In this document: one piece after another, positions 1 through 5,819 of the stretch
Position numbering within the stretch: position 1 is the stretch's first letter
Layout: every line of letters starts with the position of its first letter
NCBI GenBank assembly: GCA_002719595.1
Contig: PBEJ01000029.1
Span: 59,071 to 68,060 of the forward strand
Direction: 5' to 3'
Length of the DNA: 8,990 nucleotides
Source of the DNA: Verrucomicrobiales bacterium
GTDB lineage: Bacteria; Verrucomicrobiota; Verrucomicrobiia; Limisphaerales; UBA1100
Position numbers and translations under genes: made by a program
Notes under the pieces: generated by a model
What the model saw: the letters and a program-made list of their open reading frames with translations, nothing else
The model's database searches: none
Told to the model about the DNA's origin: nothing

Positions 1-108
1 GATGCCATGGAAAAAAAGCCGATCAAAAATGTGACTGGTTCTATAATTAAACAACGGGAAGCATTGCAGTCTGCATTTAATAAAGTGGGTTATAGATTAG
101 TAAAATAA
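1..108 (+). CDS. C-terminal end of an unidentified protein (5' truncated by window)
   Basis: Frame 1 is open from the first base and ends in TAA at 106-108, giving 35 residues that begin DAMEKKPIKNVTG and end NKVGYRLVK. The piece is basic and shows no recognisable motif, so no function is assigned. The internal ATG at 7-9 could only start a 33-residue peptide and has no ribosome binding site, so this is much more likely the tail of a gene entering from the left. It converges on the minus-strand lipoprotein gene, with about 100 bp between the two stop codons. Because the rest of the window is rich in glycosyltransferases it may belong to the same carbohydrate locus, but that is context only. 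Confidence 0.6.
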   Translation, partial: DAMEKKPIKNVTGSIIKQREALQSAFNKVGYRLVK

Positions 109-207
109 GATTTTAAACTTTTCTTATTCCATTGAGTGATTGGTTAAGGCTCAAGAATGTCAGGGCAGAAAATTTACTCAGAGATTTTCATTCGTTATCA
201 GTTTCGT

Positions 208-924
208 TCATTTGGCGATTTTGATTAATGCAGCTGAAAGAGTTGCAGCTTGAGCTTGCGAGAGTTGCGGTATTAAAAAGGGTGTGGTTGCAATGGGGTT
301 GATCGAATCATTAGTATGGAAAAGGTCATTTTCGTCTCCGTCTCGCAAGGTGGTTCGGCCATTCTCTAATTTTACTTTTCCAATGGGCTTTTGGTCTGTG
401 TCCTCAATTTTCCAACCGTAATCGCGTTTTTCAATTTTACATAGAAGGGTTTCTTCGCCGTCTTTTAGTTTCCAGTCGCCGCCTTTCTGCTGCTGAAAGC
501 TGAATAACGTCTGATCCTGTACGGCGTTCTTGATTTGAAATTTAGGACCATTGCCTGTTACGTAGGCCAATACTTTATCGGTAGAATCTTTGGACTTGTA
601 CTGTCCGTTATCGGTTAAATTGATTCTTGCGATTTCTCTTTCGAATCCATCTACCAGTTTCAAACCGTTATCTTGTGGTTTGAGTATAAATGCTGTTGCT
701 CCTCCGGGTTTTTTAAATTTAATTTTCGTGTAGTTCGTTCGCGGAATTTTATTTGAATTGTTCTCTGCCCTGGGTTTTGGATTCGTTTGATCTTTTTGGG
801 TAGGCTTGGCTTTGTTTTCTTTAGAGCATGCGGTCGCTAGAATAAGGTTCAATATGATTAATGAAGTAATGAGAGCGGATTTACTTGCGTAAATTATGGT
901 CATTCTAAATATACGTTTGATCAT
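208..924 (-). CDS. Putative lipoprotein with six tandem ~20-residue beta-type repeats
   Basis: The frame is open from an ATG at 988-990 (260 residues). I prefer the ATG at 922-924 (238 residues), because it puts a basic MIKRIFR n-region before a hydrophobic stretch and a lipobox-like ATAC, with the candidate lipidated Cys at residue 33. ATG 901-903 would also work. None of the three has a good Shine-Dalgarno site. After the Cys comes a Lys/Asn/Pro/Gln-rich linker of about 35 residues. About six repeats follow (298-666), each roughly [aromatic or L]-K-[L/I]-x-D, a 4-6 residue turn, then a short hydrophobic strand, for example DWKLKDGEETLLCKIEKR and GWKIEDTDQKPIGKVKLEN. The pattern predicts consecutive beta-hairpins and recalls LURP-one/tubby C-terminal-like barrels; that resemblance is an inference from the repeat and not an established match. 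The tail is Ala/Leu/Ile-rich. Predicted location is the periplasmic or outer face of a membrane. The gene lies 109 bp downstream of the glycosyltransferase and could be co-transcribed or have its own promoter. Confidence 0.75.
   Translation of the reverse strand: MIKRIFRMTIIYASKSALITSLIILNLILATACSKENKAKPTQKDQTNPKPRAENNSNKIPRTNYTKIKFKKPGGATAFILKPQDNGLKLVDGFEREIARINLTDNGQYKSKDSTDKVLAYVTGNGPKFQIKNAVQDQTLFSFQQQKGGDWKLKDGEETLLCKIEKRDYGWKIEDTDQKPIGKVKLENGRTTLRDGDENDLFHTNDSINPIATTPFLIPQLSQAQAATLSAALIKIAK
298..666 (-). repeat. Six degenerate protein-level tandem repeats in the lipoprotein
   Basis: Counted from the ATG at 990, the repeat units begin at about residues 109 (GLKLVDGFE), 130 (QYKSKDSTD), 150 (KFQIKNAVQ), 172 (DWKLKDGEE), 192 (GWKIEDTDQ) and 212 (RTTLRDGDE). 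Unit length is 19-22 residues. The second position is usually aromatic or Leu, Lys often follows, and a polar turn containing Asp precedes a strand such as IARI, LAYV, LFSF, LCKI or IGKV. The units have diverged at DNA level, so this is an old duplication and not a slippage array. Confidence 0.6.
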
Positions 925-1033
925 GGTATGTGATGGTAATTGATTTATTTTGAGACGTATGTAAATGCTGTATTCCGTCAGTTTGTGCATTTTGTATGAG
1001 TGACTTAATAATCCTAATATTTTTACATTTATT

Positions 1034-1993
1034 TTATATATTCAATAGAGCTTTCAGCCGTTTCAAAAAGGATTGTTTTTTGATTGGGTAGATATATTTT
1101 TCCGAATTACTCAGACGCATGCGCTTGAGCGCTTTTACACGAAAAGGGTTTTCTTTGAATCCGTTGGCAGTATTTTTTTTGTATTTCGCGTATGTGAGAG
1201 GCTTTACGCCAAATAGTTCGGGTTGGGTGCTCCAGTATTGCGCAGGAGCATACTGTTGAGTTGCCGGATGGAAAACCCAGTCGTTTAATTTATGTTCAAA
1301 GTCCTCCTCGCTTGCCATTAATTCATCGACTGCCTTGAAGTCGCCGCCAAAGTTTCTCCAATACAGATATTTCCTTTTGCGCGCCAATTTCATGGCTTCG
1401 TCGGTTTCTGTTGAAAGCTCTTCACCATTAAAAGCAAGTGAATAGCGTATTGGATCAGGCCATCGGTTAATAGTGGGGTGTTGGACAACCGTGTTGTTTG
1501 TCTTCCATTGGCCGCGGACGATCTGCGCTGATGATCCTTGGTCGAAAAATTCAGTTTCAATGTAGTTGAAAGGCAGGTCGTATTGGCTGAGGAGAAATTC
1601 CAGTACGAAATCATCAGGTAGATTATTATTTTTGCGGGCATGCCGGCTCCACACTTCAGCCAGTGGTGCGTGCAAACGGTTTAACATTAAAACGCCAGTG
1701 CTAATAGGTCGGCTTTTTTCCATTGGGAAAGTAGAGGTTAAAGGAGCTGCCCATTCTTCTGGAATGGGCGAAAGTATTCGGCATTCCACATCGAGCCAGA
1801 GTACAGTTCCAAAGCGATTGATTGCATCGTGGATGAATTCCACCTTGCAATCCCATGTGTCGATGAGAGATCGTGATTTTTCGATTTGGACAATGTGACA
1901 GGGGTAGCCGAACCGATTGCAATCCGCTCTTAGATCTGTGGCAAAGTGTGCGAAGTCCGGGGTGTAAAAAGAGATGACAGTGAAACGGCTCAA
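1034..1993 (-). CDS. GT-A-fold glycosyltransferase-like protein (GT8/GT77-like)
   Basis: A protein of 319 residues that probably transfers a sugar from a nucleotide-sugar donor in the cytoplasm; donor and acceptor cannot be read from the sequence. It opens with a beta-strand typical of a GT-A Rossmann half (FTVISFYTPDF). At residues 64-70 it has VLWLDVE, in which D68-V-E70 occupies the place of the metal-binding DxD. STGVLMLNR (98-106) matches the 'fNsGvlllr' strand of GT8/GT77-type enzymes. DDFVLEFLLSQYDLPFNYI (127-145) resembles the 'DQ..l..l....LP..yN' segment, and QHP (171-173) could supply the C-terminal metal or phosphate His. The last 35 residues are strongly basic with an amphipathic KRLKALL end, suggesting membrane association. 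The start is TTG (1991-1993): a stop lies in frame just upstream at 2012-2014, a purine-rich GGAAGGAAG precedes the TTG, and the next Met is only at residue 91. The start overlaps the stop of the upstream gene as TTGA, indicating translational coupling. Confidence 0.75.
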   Translation of the reverse strand: MSRFTVISFYTPDFAHFATDLRADCNRFGYPCHIVQIEKSRSLIDTWDCKVEFIHDAINRFGTVLWLDVECRILSPIPEEWAAPLTSTFPMEKSRPISTGVLMLNRLHAPLAEVWSRHARKNNNLPDDFVLEFLLSQYDLPFNYIETEFFDQGSSAQIVRGQWKTNNTVVQHPTINRWPDPIRYSLAFNGEELSTETDEAMKLARKRKYLYWRNFGGDFKAVDELMASEEDFEHKLNDWVFHPATQQYAPAQYWSTQPELFGVKPLTYAKYKKNTANGFKENPFRVKALKRMRLSNSEKYIYPIKKQSFLKRLKALLNI

Positions 1994-2379
1994 CTTCCTT
2001 CCATATCCGTTTCAAACCCTTCATCACCTTCAAATTCGGTTGCTGCACCATCGGCCTCAGTGAAATCGTCTGCATCGTGATCTGTATGGTCATCATGGTC
2101 ATGGTGGTGATCGGTATAGTGACCGTGTGATCTGTATGATCCCCAGCCGTTATAGTGGTTGTAACCGTAGAAGTAGGGATTGTAGGGATATTGGCTATAG
2201 TTAGAGCTACCGGAGGATTTCAGGCAGCTTACACAAACGGTAAGGTTGCCTTGGGTTTTAGTAGCGTGTTCGTGGCAGATGTTTTTACCGCATTGGCCGC
2301 ATTGTATAACGCCGGCTCTTTCACAGGCGTGTTTGAAAAGAAATCCTGCGCGTTCGGCGCATTGTTGATGGATGCTCAT
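1990..2379 (-). CDS. Small zinc-finger protein with Tyr/Gly-rich linker and His/Asp-rich tail
   Basis: The protein has 129 residues in three zones. Residues 7-54 form a Cys/His cluster: H17-x-C19-x7-C27-x2-C30-x4-C35-x2-H38-x10-C49-x2-C52. The spacing suits a cross-brace binding two zinc ions, one held by C27/C30/C49/C52 and one by H17/C19/C35/H38. It resembles B-box-like fingers and the N-terminal fingers of some bacterial rhomboid proteins, although no rhomboid domain is present. Residues 55-84 are rich in Ser, Tyr, Asn and Gly and probably disordered. Residues 85-105 are a His/Asp stretch (for example DHHHDHDDHTDHD) and the remainder is acidic. There is no signal peptide or membrane segment. 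The gene starts two bases after the stop of the membrane-protein gene, with GAAAGG at 2389-2394 nine bases before the ATG. Its stop overlaps the glycosyltransferase start. I do not recognise the full-length family; metal binding, or acting as an adaptor to the membrane protein, are inferences. Confidence 0.8.
   Translation of the reverse strand: MSIHQQCAERAGFLFKHACERAGVIQCGQCGKNICHEHATKTQGNLTVCVSCLKSSGSSNYSQYPYNPYFYGYNHYNGWGSYRSHGHYTDHHHDHDDHTDHDADDFTEADGAATEFEGDEGFETDMEGS
1994..2002 (-). promoter_or_regulatory. Purine-rich ribosome binding site supporting a TTG start
   Basis: On the minus strand GGAAGGAAG lies directly before the TTG at 1991-1993. Spacing is short (three to six bases, depending on how the anti-SD is aligned). 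It sits inside the last codons of the zinc-finger gene. It is the main reason for accepting a TTG start and a coupled TTGA stop/start. Confidence 0.55.
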
Positions 2380-2381
2380 GA

Positions 2382-3329
2382 TTATGTACCTTTCGAGGAA
2401 TTTAAAACCTGGTATAGGCTCAAAAATAATTTAGCTGAAAAACTGGTGATTAAATCCATTGCGTTTGGGTCCATTGGCATATGTTTCCATGCTCCCGGAA
2501 TGTCCTGACTCATCTTTACCTTATGGCGTAGCTTAGTGGGATTAGTAACGGCCGATAGACTTATCTCTCCATCTTTTGCATCGACTTTTTTCAATTTTGC
2601 CCCTTTAGGCAGCTGGATTATTTCCTCGATTTTCGCCGCCGCCTTGGATGCTTCGGGGTAACGTTTGTTCTTGTATCGGAGTCGGAGCGTTGCCAGCCAT
2701 TGAATACGCTTTCTGGCCTTGAGTTTGGTTTTGGTCTTTCCGCTTCTGGCACGATACGGGAAGTGTTCCCCGTAGGCGTCCACCTTTTCGGTTAAGCTAA
2801 AGTCAAACTTCGTTCCGTCGGTGAACCTTCCGCTAAGCTGGAGAAATTGATCTGCAGTATTCATGCTGTTCCAAGTGGACTGGCCGGTTTTCCCTGTCTC
2901 TATTTTGGCCGGGTTCCATGTGGCATCCCTCAGGTTAATTTTTGTATCGATCATGCTGTCACTTTTTATGTCTGCTGATAGCAGGCTGACCAACTTGTCA
3001 CAGGTCAGGTATCGGTAATCTGGGAAATCATTTTTCTCAAATTGCCTCCACTTAGAGAGCGCCCATATGGCAAAGCCGATGCCCCCGGCAAGTAGTACAA
3101 AAGCAATAGTTGTGAATACGCCTCCTCCTGTGCACAAGCACATTGAGCAACAGGCTGCTATTACACCAGCCCAGCAAAGGGTTTTCCATTTTTTAACCTG
3201 AGCTTCGGCCTCCTTATCCATGGTTCCCAAGGCTTTGAGGTCGGCGATTAATTTTTCTGCTGGTTTGTTCGATTTATAGACTCCATCCGTGTGAAGCGAT
3301 TGATTTCCGGGTTGAGGGGGGTGGCTCAT
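2382..3329 (-). CDS. Membrane protein of unknown function with Cys-rich transmembrane hairpin
   Basis: A protein of 315 residues in a family I do not recognise. Residues 1-49 are hydrophilic with a likely helix (about 22-48, rich in Lys, Glu and Ala). Residues 50-68 and 71-91 form two adjacent hydrophobic segments separated by a Gly-rich turn (CTGGG). The first holds five cysteines (C52, C60, C61, C64, C66), which is unusual for a membrane helix. With both ends on the same side this is a hairpin anchor. The long C-terminal part (95-315) starts with DYRYLTCDKLVSLLSADI and alternates beta-like strands (FTDGTKFDFSLTEKVDAYG) with a very basic patch at 193-209 (RARSGKTKTKLKARKRI), followed by a likely helix at 226-239. 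It is the first gene of the minus-strand cluster and shares near-zero spacing with the zinc-finger gene, so the two products probably act together. The ATG has no Shine-Dalgarno site; the bases before it read TCACCTC. Confidence 0.75.
   Translation of the reverse strand: MSHPPQPGNQSLHTDGVYKSNKPAEKLIADLKALGTMDKEAEAQVKKWKTLCWAGVIAACCSMCLCTGGGVFTTIAFVLLAGGIGFAIWALSKWRQFEKNDFPDYRYLTCDKLVSLLSADIKSDSMIDTKINLRDATWNPAKIETGKTGQSTWNSMNTADQFLQLSGRFTDGTKFDFSLTEKVDAYGEHFPYRARSGKTKTKLKARKRIQWLATLRLRYKNKRYPEASKAAAKIEEIIQLPKGAKLKKVDAKDGEISLSAVTNPTKLRHKVKMSQDIPGAWKHMPMDPNAMDLITSFSAKLFLSLYQVLNSSKGT
2389..2394 (-). promoter_or_regulatory. Ribosome binding site of the zinc-finger gene
   Basis: On the minus strand GAAAGG ends nine bases before the ATG at 2377-2379. 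It lies within the last codons of the membrane-protein gene, which fits coupled translation of the two. Confidence 0.5.
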
Positions 3330-3358
3330 GAGGTGATAAAATTCAAATGGCAGTTTAA

Positions 3359-3387
3359 GTTATGGATAGCATAGTATGCACAGGCAA
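3359..3387 (-). promoter_or_regulatory. Candidate promoter for the minus-strand cluster
   Basis: On the minus strand TTGCCT (3382-3387) and CATAAC (3359-3364) are 17 bases apart. Each matches four of six positions of the sigma-70 consensus. Transcription would start near 3352, leaving a leader of about 22 bases before the ATG at 3329. This is a pattern match only. Confidence 0.3.
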
Positions 3388-3393
3388 AATTTG

Positions 3394-3407
3394 CAGGACG
3401 AGTCCTG
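3394..3407. promoter_or_regulatory. 14-bp palindrome, candidate operator
   Basis: CAGGAC-GA-GTCCTG is a perfect pair of 6-bp arms around two bases. The two-base centre is too short for a good RNA hairpin with full arms, so a dimeric regulator site is the more natural reading. It lies just upstream of the candidate -35 of the minus-strand promoter and about 65 bp upstream of the plus-strand TATAAT, where it could affect both directions. Confidence 0.3.
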
Positions 3408-3452
3408 AGCGTGCTGGGTCATTAATGCTCGCCGGTACACAAGTGTGTGTCC

Positions 3453-3487
3453 AACATTAAATATCGGCAAATATAATATATAATGTT
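3453..3487. repeat. AT-rich inverted repeat before the first GT4 gene
   Basis: A 12-base arm (AACATTAAATAT, 3453-3464) is matched by its reverse complement at 3476-3487 with one mismatch. The 11 bases between hold most of a TATAAT box. The right arm ends 17 bases before the GTG start at 3505. It could be an operator overlapping the promoter, or a chance product of AT richness. Confidence 0.35.
3472..3477 (+). promoter_or_regulatory. Candidate -10 box for the first GT4 gene
   Basis: A perfect TATAAT stands 27 bases before the GTG start, so transcription would begin about 20 bases upstream of the gene. The -35 is poor: TGTCCA at 3448-3453, with an 18-base spacer, matches three of six. An activator, or the inverted repeat that overlaps the box, may matter. 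Confidence 0.4.
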
Positions 3488-3504
3488 ATTAATTTCAGCG
3501 GATC

Positions 3505-4674
3505 GTGTCTGGTATTTCACTCATCTATATTTCATTTGATCGGTTTCCTGCTCCCAAGGGGGCAGCAACTCACATAGCTGCTTTTGCCGATGCCTTGGGT
3601 GTGGAGTTTGGTGATGTTGAGCTTGTGACTTTACCTGGGCGTGAAGGTTTCTTTCTGCCGAAAATGCGGGGAGTGAGACATTTTGAATTGCCCGCACAAG
3701 GTGCAAATATCATTACACGTGCGATGGCCTTCCGGGCGGAGTTGGGTAGATGGTGGGGTAAGCGCCGAGCAAATATTGTACATGTGCGTTCTATTTATGA
3801 GGGATATCCTCTGGCAAAGCGCAAGGCGGATGTATGTGATTACTTCGTATATGAGGTCAATGGCCTTCCCTCAATTGAGCTGAAATATCATTATCCAGAG
3901 GTGGATGAGGACGATGAATTAGTCCATAAATTACGTCGACAGGAGCAGGTATGCCTTGATGCAGCTGATCTTGTTATCACCGTTAGTGAGGTAAACGCTG
4001 CCTGCCTGCAGTCTCGTGGAGTGTCGTCAGATAAGATTCGAGTGATTCCTAATGGAGTGGATACAGATCTTTTTCGATGGCGTAAACCGCAGATTACGGA
4101 TGGGAACCCGCTAAAAGTCCTTTATACTGGTACTATGACACGTTGGCAGGGAGTGCATCAAGCTATCGAGGCATTGCAGCTATATCGGCGTGATTTTGCT
4201 GCCGAATTGGTTTTGGCTGGGCCATGTAGGCCCCACGAGCGCAAGGCTCTTCATCGAACTATCGACCGCCTTGATATGGCTCGCTACGTGAAGTTACATG
4301 ATCCCATGGGGCAACGCGAGTTGGTGGAATTGATTCATGATAGCGATACAGTTTTGGCTCCGCTGCCCCCCAATGATCGTAATCTGGAGCAAGGATGTTG
4401 CCCCTTGAAAGTGATAGAAGCCATGGCGGCTGGGACCCCACTGATTGCCAGTGATATGCCAGTGGTAAGTGCTTTGGCGAGAAATGAAGCGGAGGCCCTG
4501 CTAGTTAGGCCAGGTTCGGCGAAGGCGATTAAAGACGGTTTGTTGCGTTTACGCGAAAGCCCGGCTTTAGGACAAAGTCTCAGTCAAAGGGCTCGCTCGC
4601 GCGTAGAAAAGCAATTCACTTGGGTCCATGCCACCGCGCGCCTCTTGGATTCATATCGTGGCTTGCTGGATTAG
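3505..4674 (+). CDS. GT4-type (GT-B) glycosyltransferase
   Basis: A retaining glycosyltransferase of 389 residues that probably transfers a sugar from a nucleotide-sugar donor during surface polysaccharide synthesis in the cytoplasm. The N-terminal Rossmann half starts with SLIYISFDRFPAPKGAATHI, where the PKGAATH loop (17-23) matches the Gly-rich acceptor-side loop of GT4 enzymes. Middle motifs are ADLVITVSE (154-162) and IPNGVDTDLF (181-190). The C-terminal half begins with VLYTGTMTRWQGV (205-217), contains LVLAGP (235-240), and carries the donor-site segment CPLKVIEAMAAGTPLIASD (299-317). E305 is the second Glu of the EX7E-type motif; the first is displaced (E295), as in the 'P.K..EymA.G.P' variant. 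Length is normal for GT4. The start is GTG: an in-frame stop lies at 3490-3492 and no ATG lies between. The stop overlaps that of the convergent second GT4 gene by four bases. Sugar specificity is unknown. Confidence 0.88.
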   Translation: MSGISLIYISFDRFPAPKGAATHIAAFADALGVEFGDVELVTLPGREGFFLPKMRGVRHFELPAQGANIITRAMAFRAELGRWWGKRRANIVHVRSIYEGYPLAKRKADVCDYFVYEVNGLPSIELKYHYPEVDEDDELVHKLRRQEQVCLDAADLVITVSEVNAACLQSRGVSSDKIRVIPNGVDTDLFRWRKPQITDGNPLKVLYTGTMTRWQGVHQAIEALQLYRRDFAAELVLAGPCRPHERKALHRTIDRLDMARYVKLHDPMGQRELVELIHDSDTVLAPLPPNDRNLEQGCCPLKVIEAMAAGTPLIASDMPVVSALARNEAEALLVRPGSAKAIKDGLLRLRESPALGQSLSQRARSRVEKQFTWVHATARLLDSYRGLLD

Positions 4675-5819
4675 TTTTGGGAGATGGAGCGAATAACCAT
4701 TTCTAATGCTTTTTCTTCATGATTAGCAGTGAAATTTTTCTGGATGGATTTTCGGGCTGCATTCTGCATCTTGTTTCGTTCTGCTTCAGGTAGCTCCAGC
4801 GTTTCCTGAATTGCAGCTCCCAAATGGTTTAGGTGGTTCTTGGACAAGATGACACCATTTTTGCCGTGAGTAAGAACTTCGGGGATGCCTCCGGCGTCGC
4901 TGGCCAACACCAGGTTTTCACAAGCCATTGCTTCGAGTAATGAGTTTGGCATGCCATCCCATACTGATGGTTGCAATATCAGATCACAGAGATGCAGATG
5001 CGTAGCTACATCAGCAGGTAATTCCAGATGCCCGGTGCTAATGATACGTTTAGCTGTTTCTTCGTCCTCGGCGGCAAACGCTGATAAGGCCGATTGCTCA
5101 CGTGCCCGAATCTCGCCGATGACCAGCAGGCAGGCTGGTCGCCATCGGCGTACTTGGGCTAATGCGGCAGGTAAAAAAGGCAATCCTTTCTTGTGACGTA
5201 ACTCTCCACTGAATCCTAGGATCAGTTCATCTTCCTGGATCTCCAGCTTTCTCCTCAGCTGTACGTCCGGGTTACCCGGTGAAAAGGTTTCCAAGTCCAC
5301 CACGTTGGGTAAAATGGATACCTTAAAATCTTCGCCACTGATGAGTTGGATTTTGGCCGCCAGCTCAGCCGAGACGCTGGTCACTGCGGTAGCTCCCTCG
5401 AGGGTCCATTTGAGTCGTGCAAAATCACCGGGAGGAAACATGAGTTGATCCACATCGTTGCCTCGGGCACTGACAATAGACTTCAAGTTCGCTCGCCGGG
5501 CAAACATGACTGCCAGAAAACCGGCCGGTTGGAGGTAATGCCCCCAGGTAACATCAAACTGATTTTCTGCATGAAGCCAGTCCATGACGTTGAGTGAATG
5601 TTGCAAGGTAAGATCCCAATTGGAAAATCGTCCCATCCGATGAAGGGTGACATTGTCCTCTTGTTTTGTTTTTACGACTCCTGGAGGTAGTTGTCGGCTC
5701 CAAGCTAGGACATGAACATTGTAGCCAAGTCGTCCCAAGGTATTGGCGATTCGTCCGCCGCTTCTCGCTAATCCACCTACTTCTGGCGGAAAGCGTTCGC
5801 AAATCATTAGAAGATTCAT
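4671..5819 (-). CDS. GT4-type (GT-B) glycosyltransferase
   Basis: A GT4 enzyme of 382 residues, clearly related in fold to its convergent neighbour but not a close copy. The N-terminus LMICERFPPEVGGLARSGGR (4-23) has the typical 'fpP..GG..r' loop. Further motifs are SARGNDVD (117-124), VTSVSAELA (146-154), LPNVVDLETFSPG (170-182), LGFSGELRHKKGLPFL (201-216) and LQPSVWDGMPNSLLEAMA (282-299). In that last motif D288 stands where most families have the first Glu of EX7E, and E296 is the second; the DG.PNSLLEAM form is a common subgroup. GGIPEVL (310-316) and NGVIL (321-325) close the donor site. It probably extends a surface glycan using an NDP-sugar. The ATG at 5817-5819 has no Shine-Dalgarno site. 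The gene stands alone on its strand between two plus-strand glycosyltransferase genes, so it needs its own promoter in 5820-5918. Confidence 0.9.
   Translation of the reverse strand: MNLLMICERFPPEVGGLARSGGRIANTLGRLGYNVHVLAWSRQLPPGVVKTKQEDNVTLHRMGRFSNWDLTLQHSLNVMDWLHAENQFDVTWGHYLQPAGFLAVMFARRANLKSIVSARGNDVDQLMFPPGDFARLKWTLEGATAVTSVSAELAAKIQLISGEDFKVSILPNVVDLETFSPGNPDVQLRRKLEIQEDELILGFSGELRHKKGLPFLPAALAQVRRWRPACLLVIGEIRAREQSALSAFAAEDEETAKRIISTGHLELPADVATHLHLCDLILQPSVWDGMPNSLLEAMACENLVLASDAGGIPEVLTHGKNGVILSKNHLNHLGAAIQETLELPEAERNKMQNAARKSIQKNFTANHEEKALEMVIRSISQN

Noticed and set aside
104..128. AATAAGA ... TCTTATT inverted repeat as a terminator of the first gene
   Set aside because: The stem is 7 bp with one G-C pair and an 11-base loop, overlaps the stop codon and is not followed by a clear T run. 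It is too weak to call.
132..154. TTGAG ... CTCAA pairing in the convergent gap 109-207
   Set aside because: The stem is only five pairs with a 13-base loop, as expected by chance in AT-rich DNA. I see no convincing terminator in this gap.
925..990. Extension of the lipoprotein by 22 residues to the ATG at 988-990
   Set aside because: The extension would put a long polar stretch before the signal sequence and there is no ribosome binding site. The ATG at 922-924 gives a normal lipoprotein n-region.
1701..2102. 133-codon minus-strand open frame overlapping the zinc-finger and glycosyltransferase genes
   Set aside because: It is out of frame with both genes, its product is low-complexity Met/Thr-rich at the start, and the two annotated frames show real motifs with a coupled TTGA junction.
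2065..2127. CAT/GAT-rich DNA as a simple repeat or slippage array
   Set aside because: The triplets are irregular and encode a mix of His, Asp, Thr and Tyr in frame. It is compositional bias of the protein and not a tandem DNA repeat.
2155..2508. 117-codon plus-strand open frame
   Set aside because: It is antisense to the zinc-finger gene and the end of the membrane-protein gene, has no ribosome binding site, and the opposite strand encodes the conserved-looking Cys/His pattern.
3394..3452. Possible riboswitch or ribozyme in the divergent region
   Set aside because: Several short complementary segments (GGAC/GTCC, GAGC/GCTC, ACAC/GTGT) can be paired, but no known consensus such as a hammerhead core is present and the element lies upstream of the likely plus-strand transcript start.
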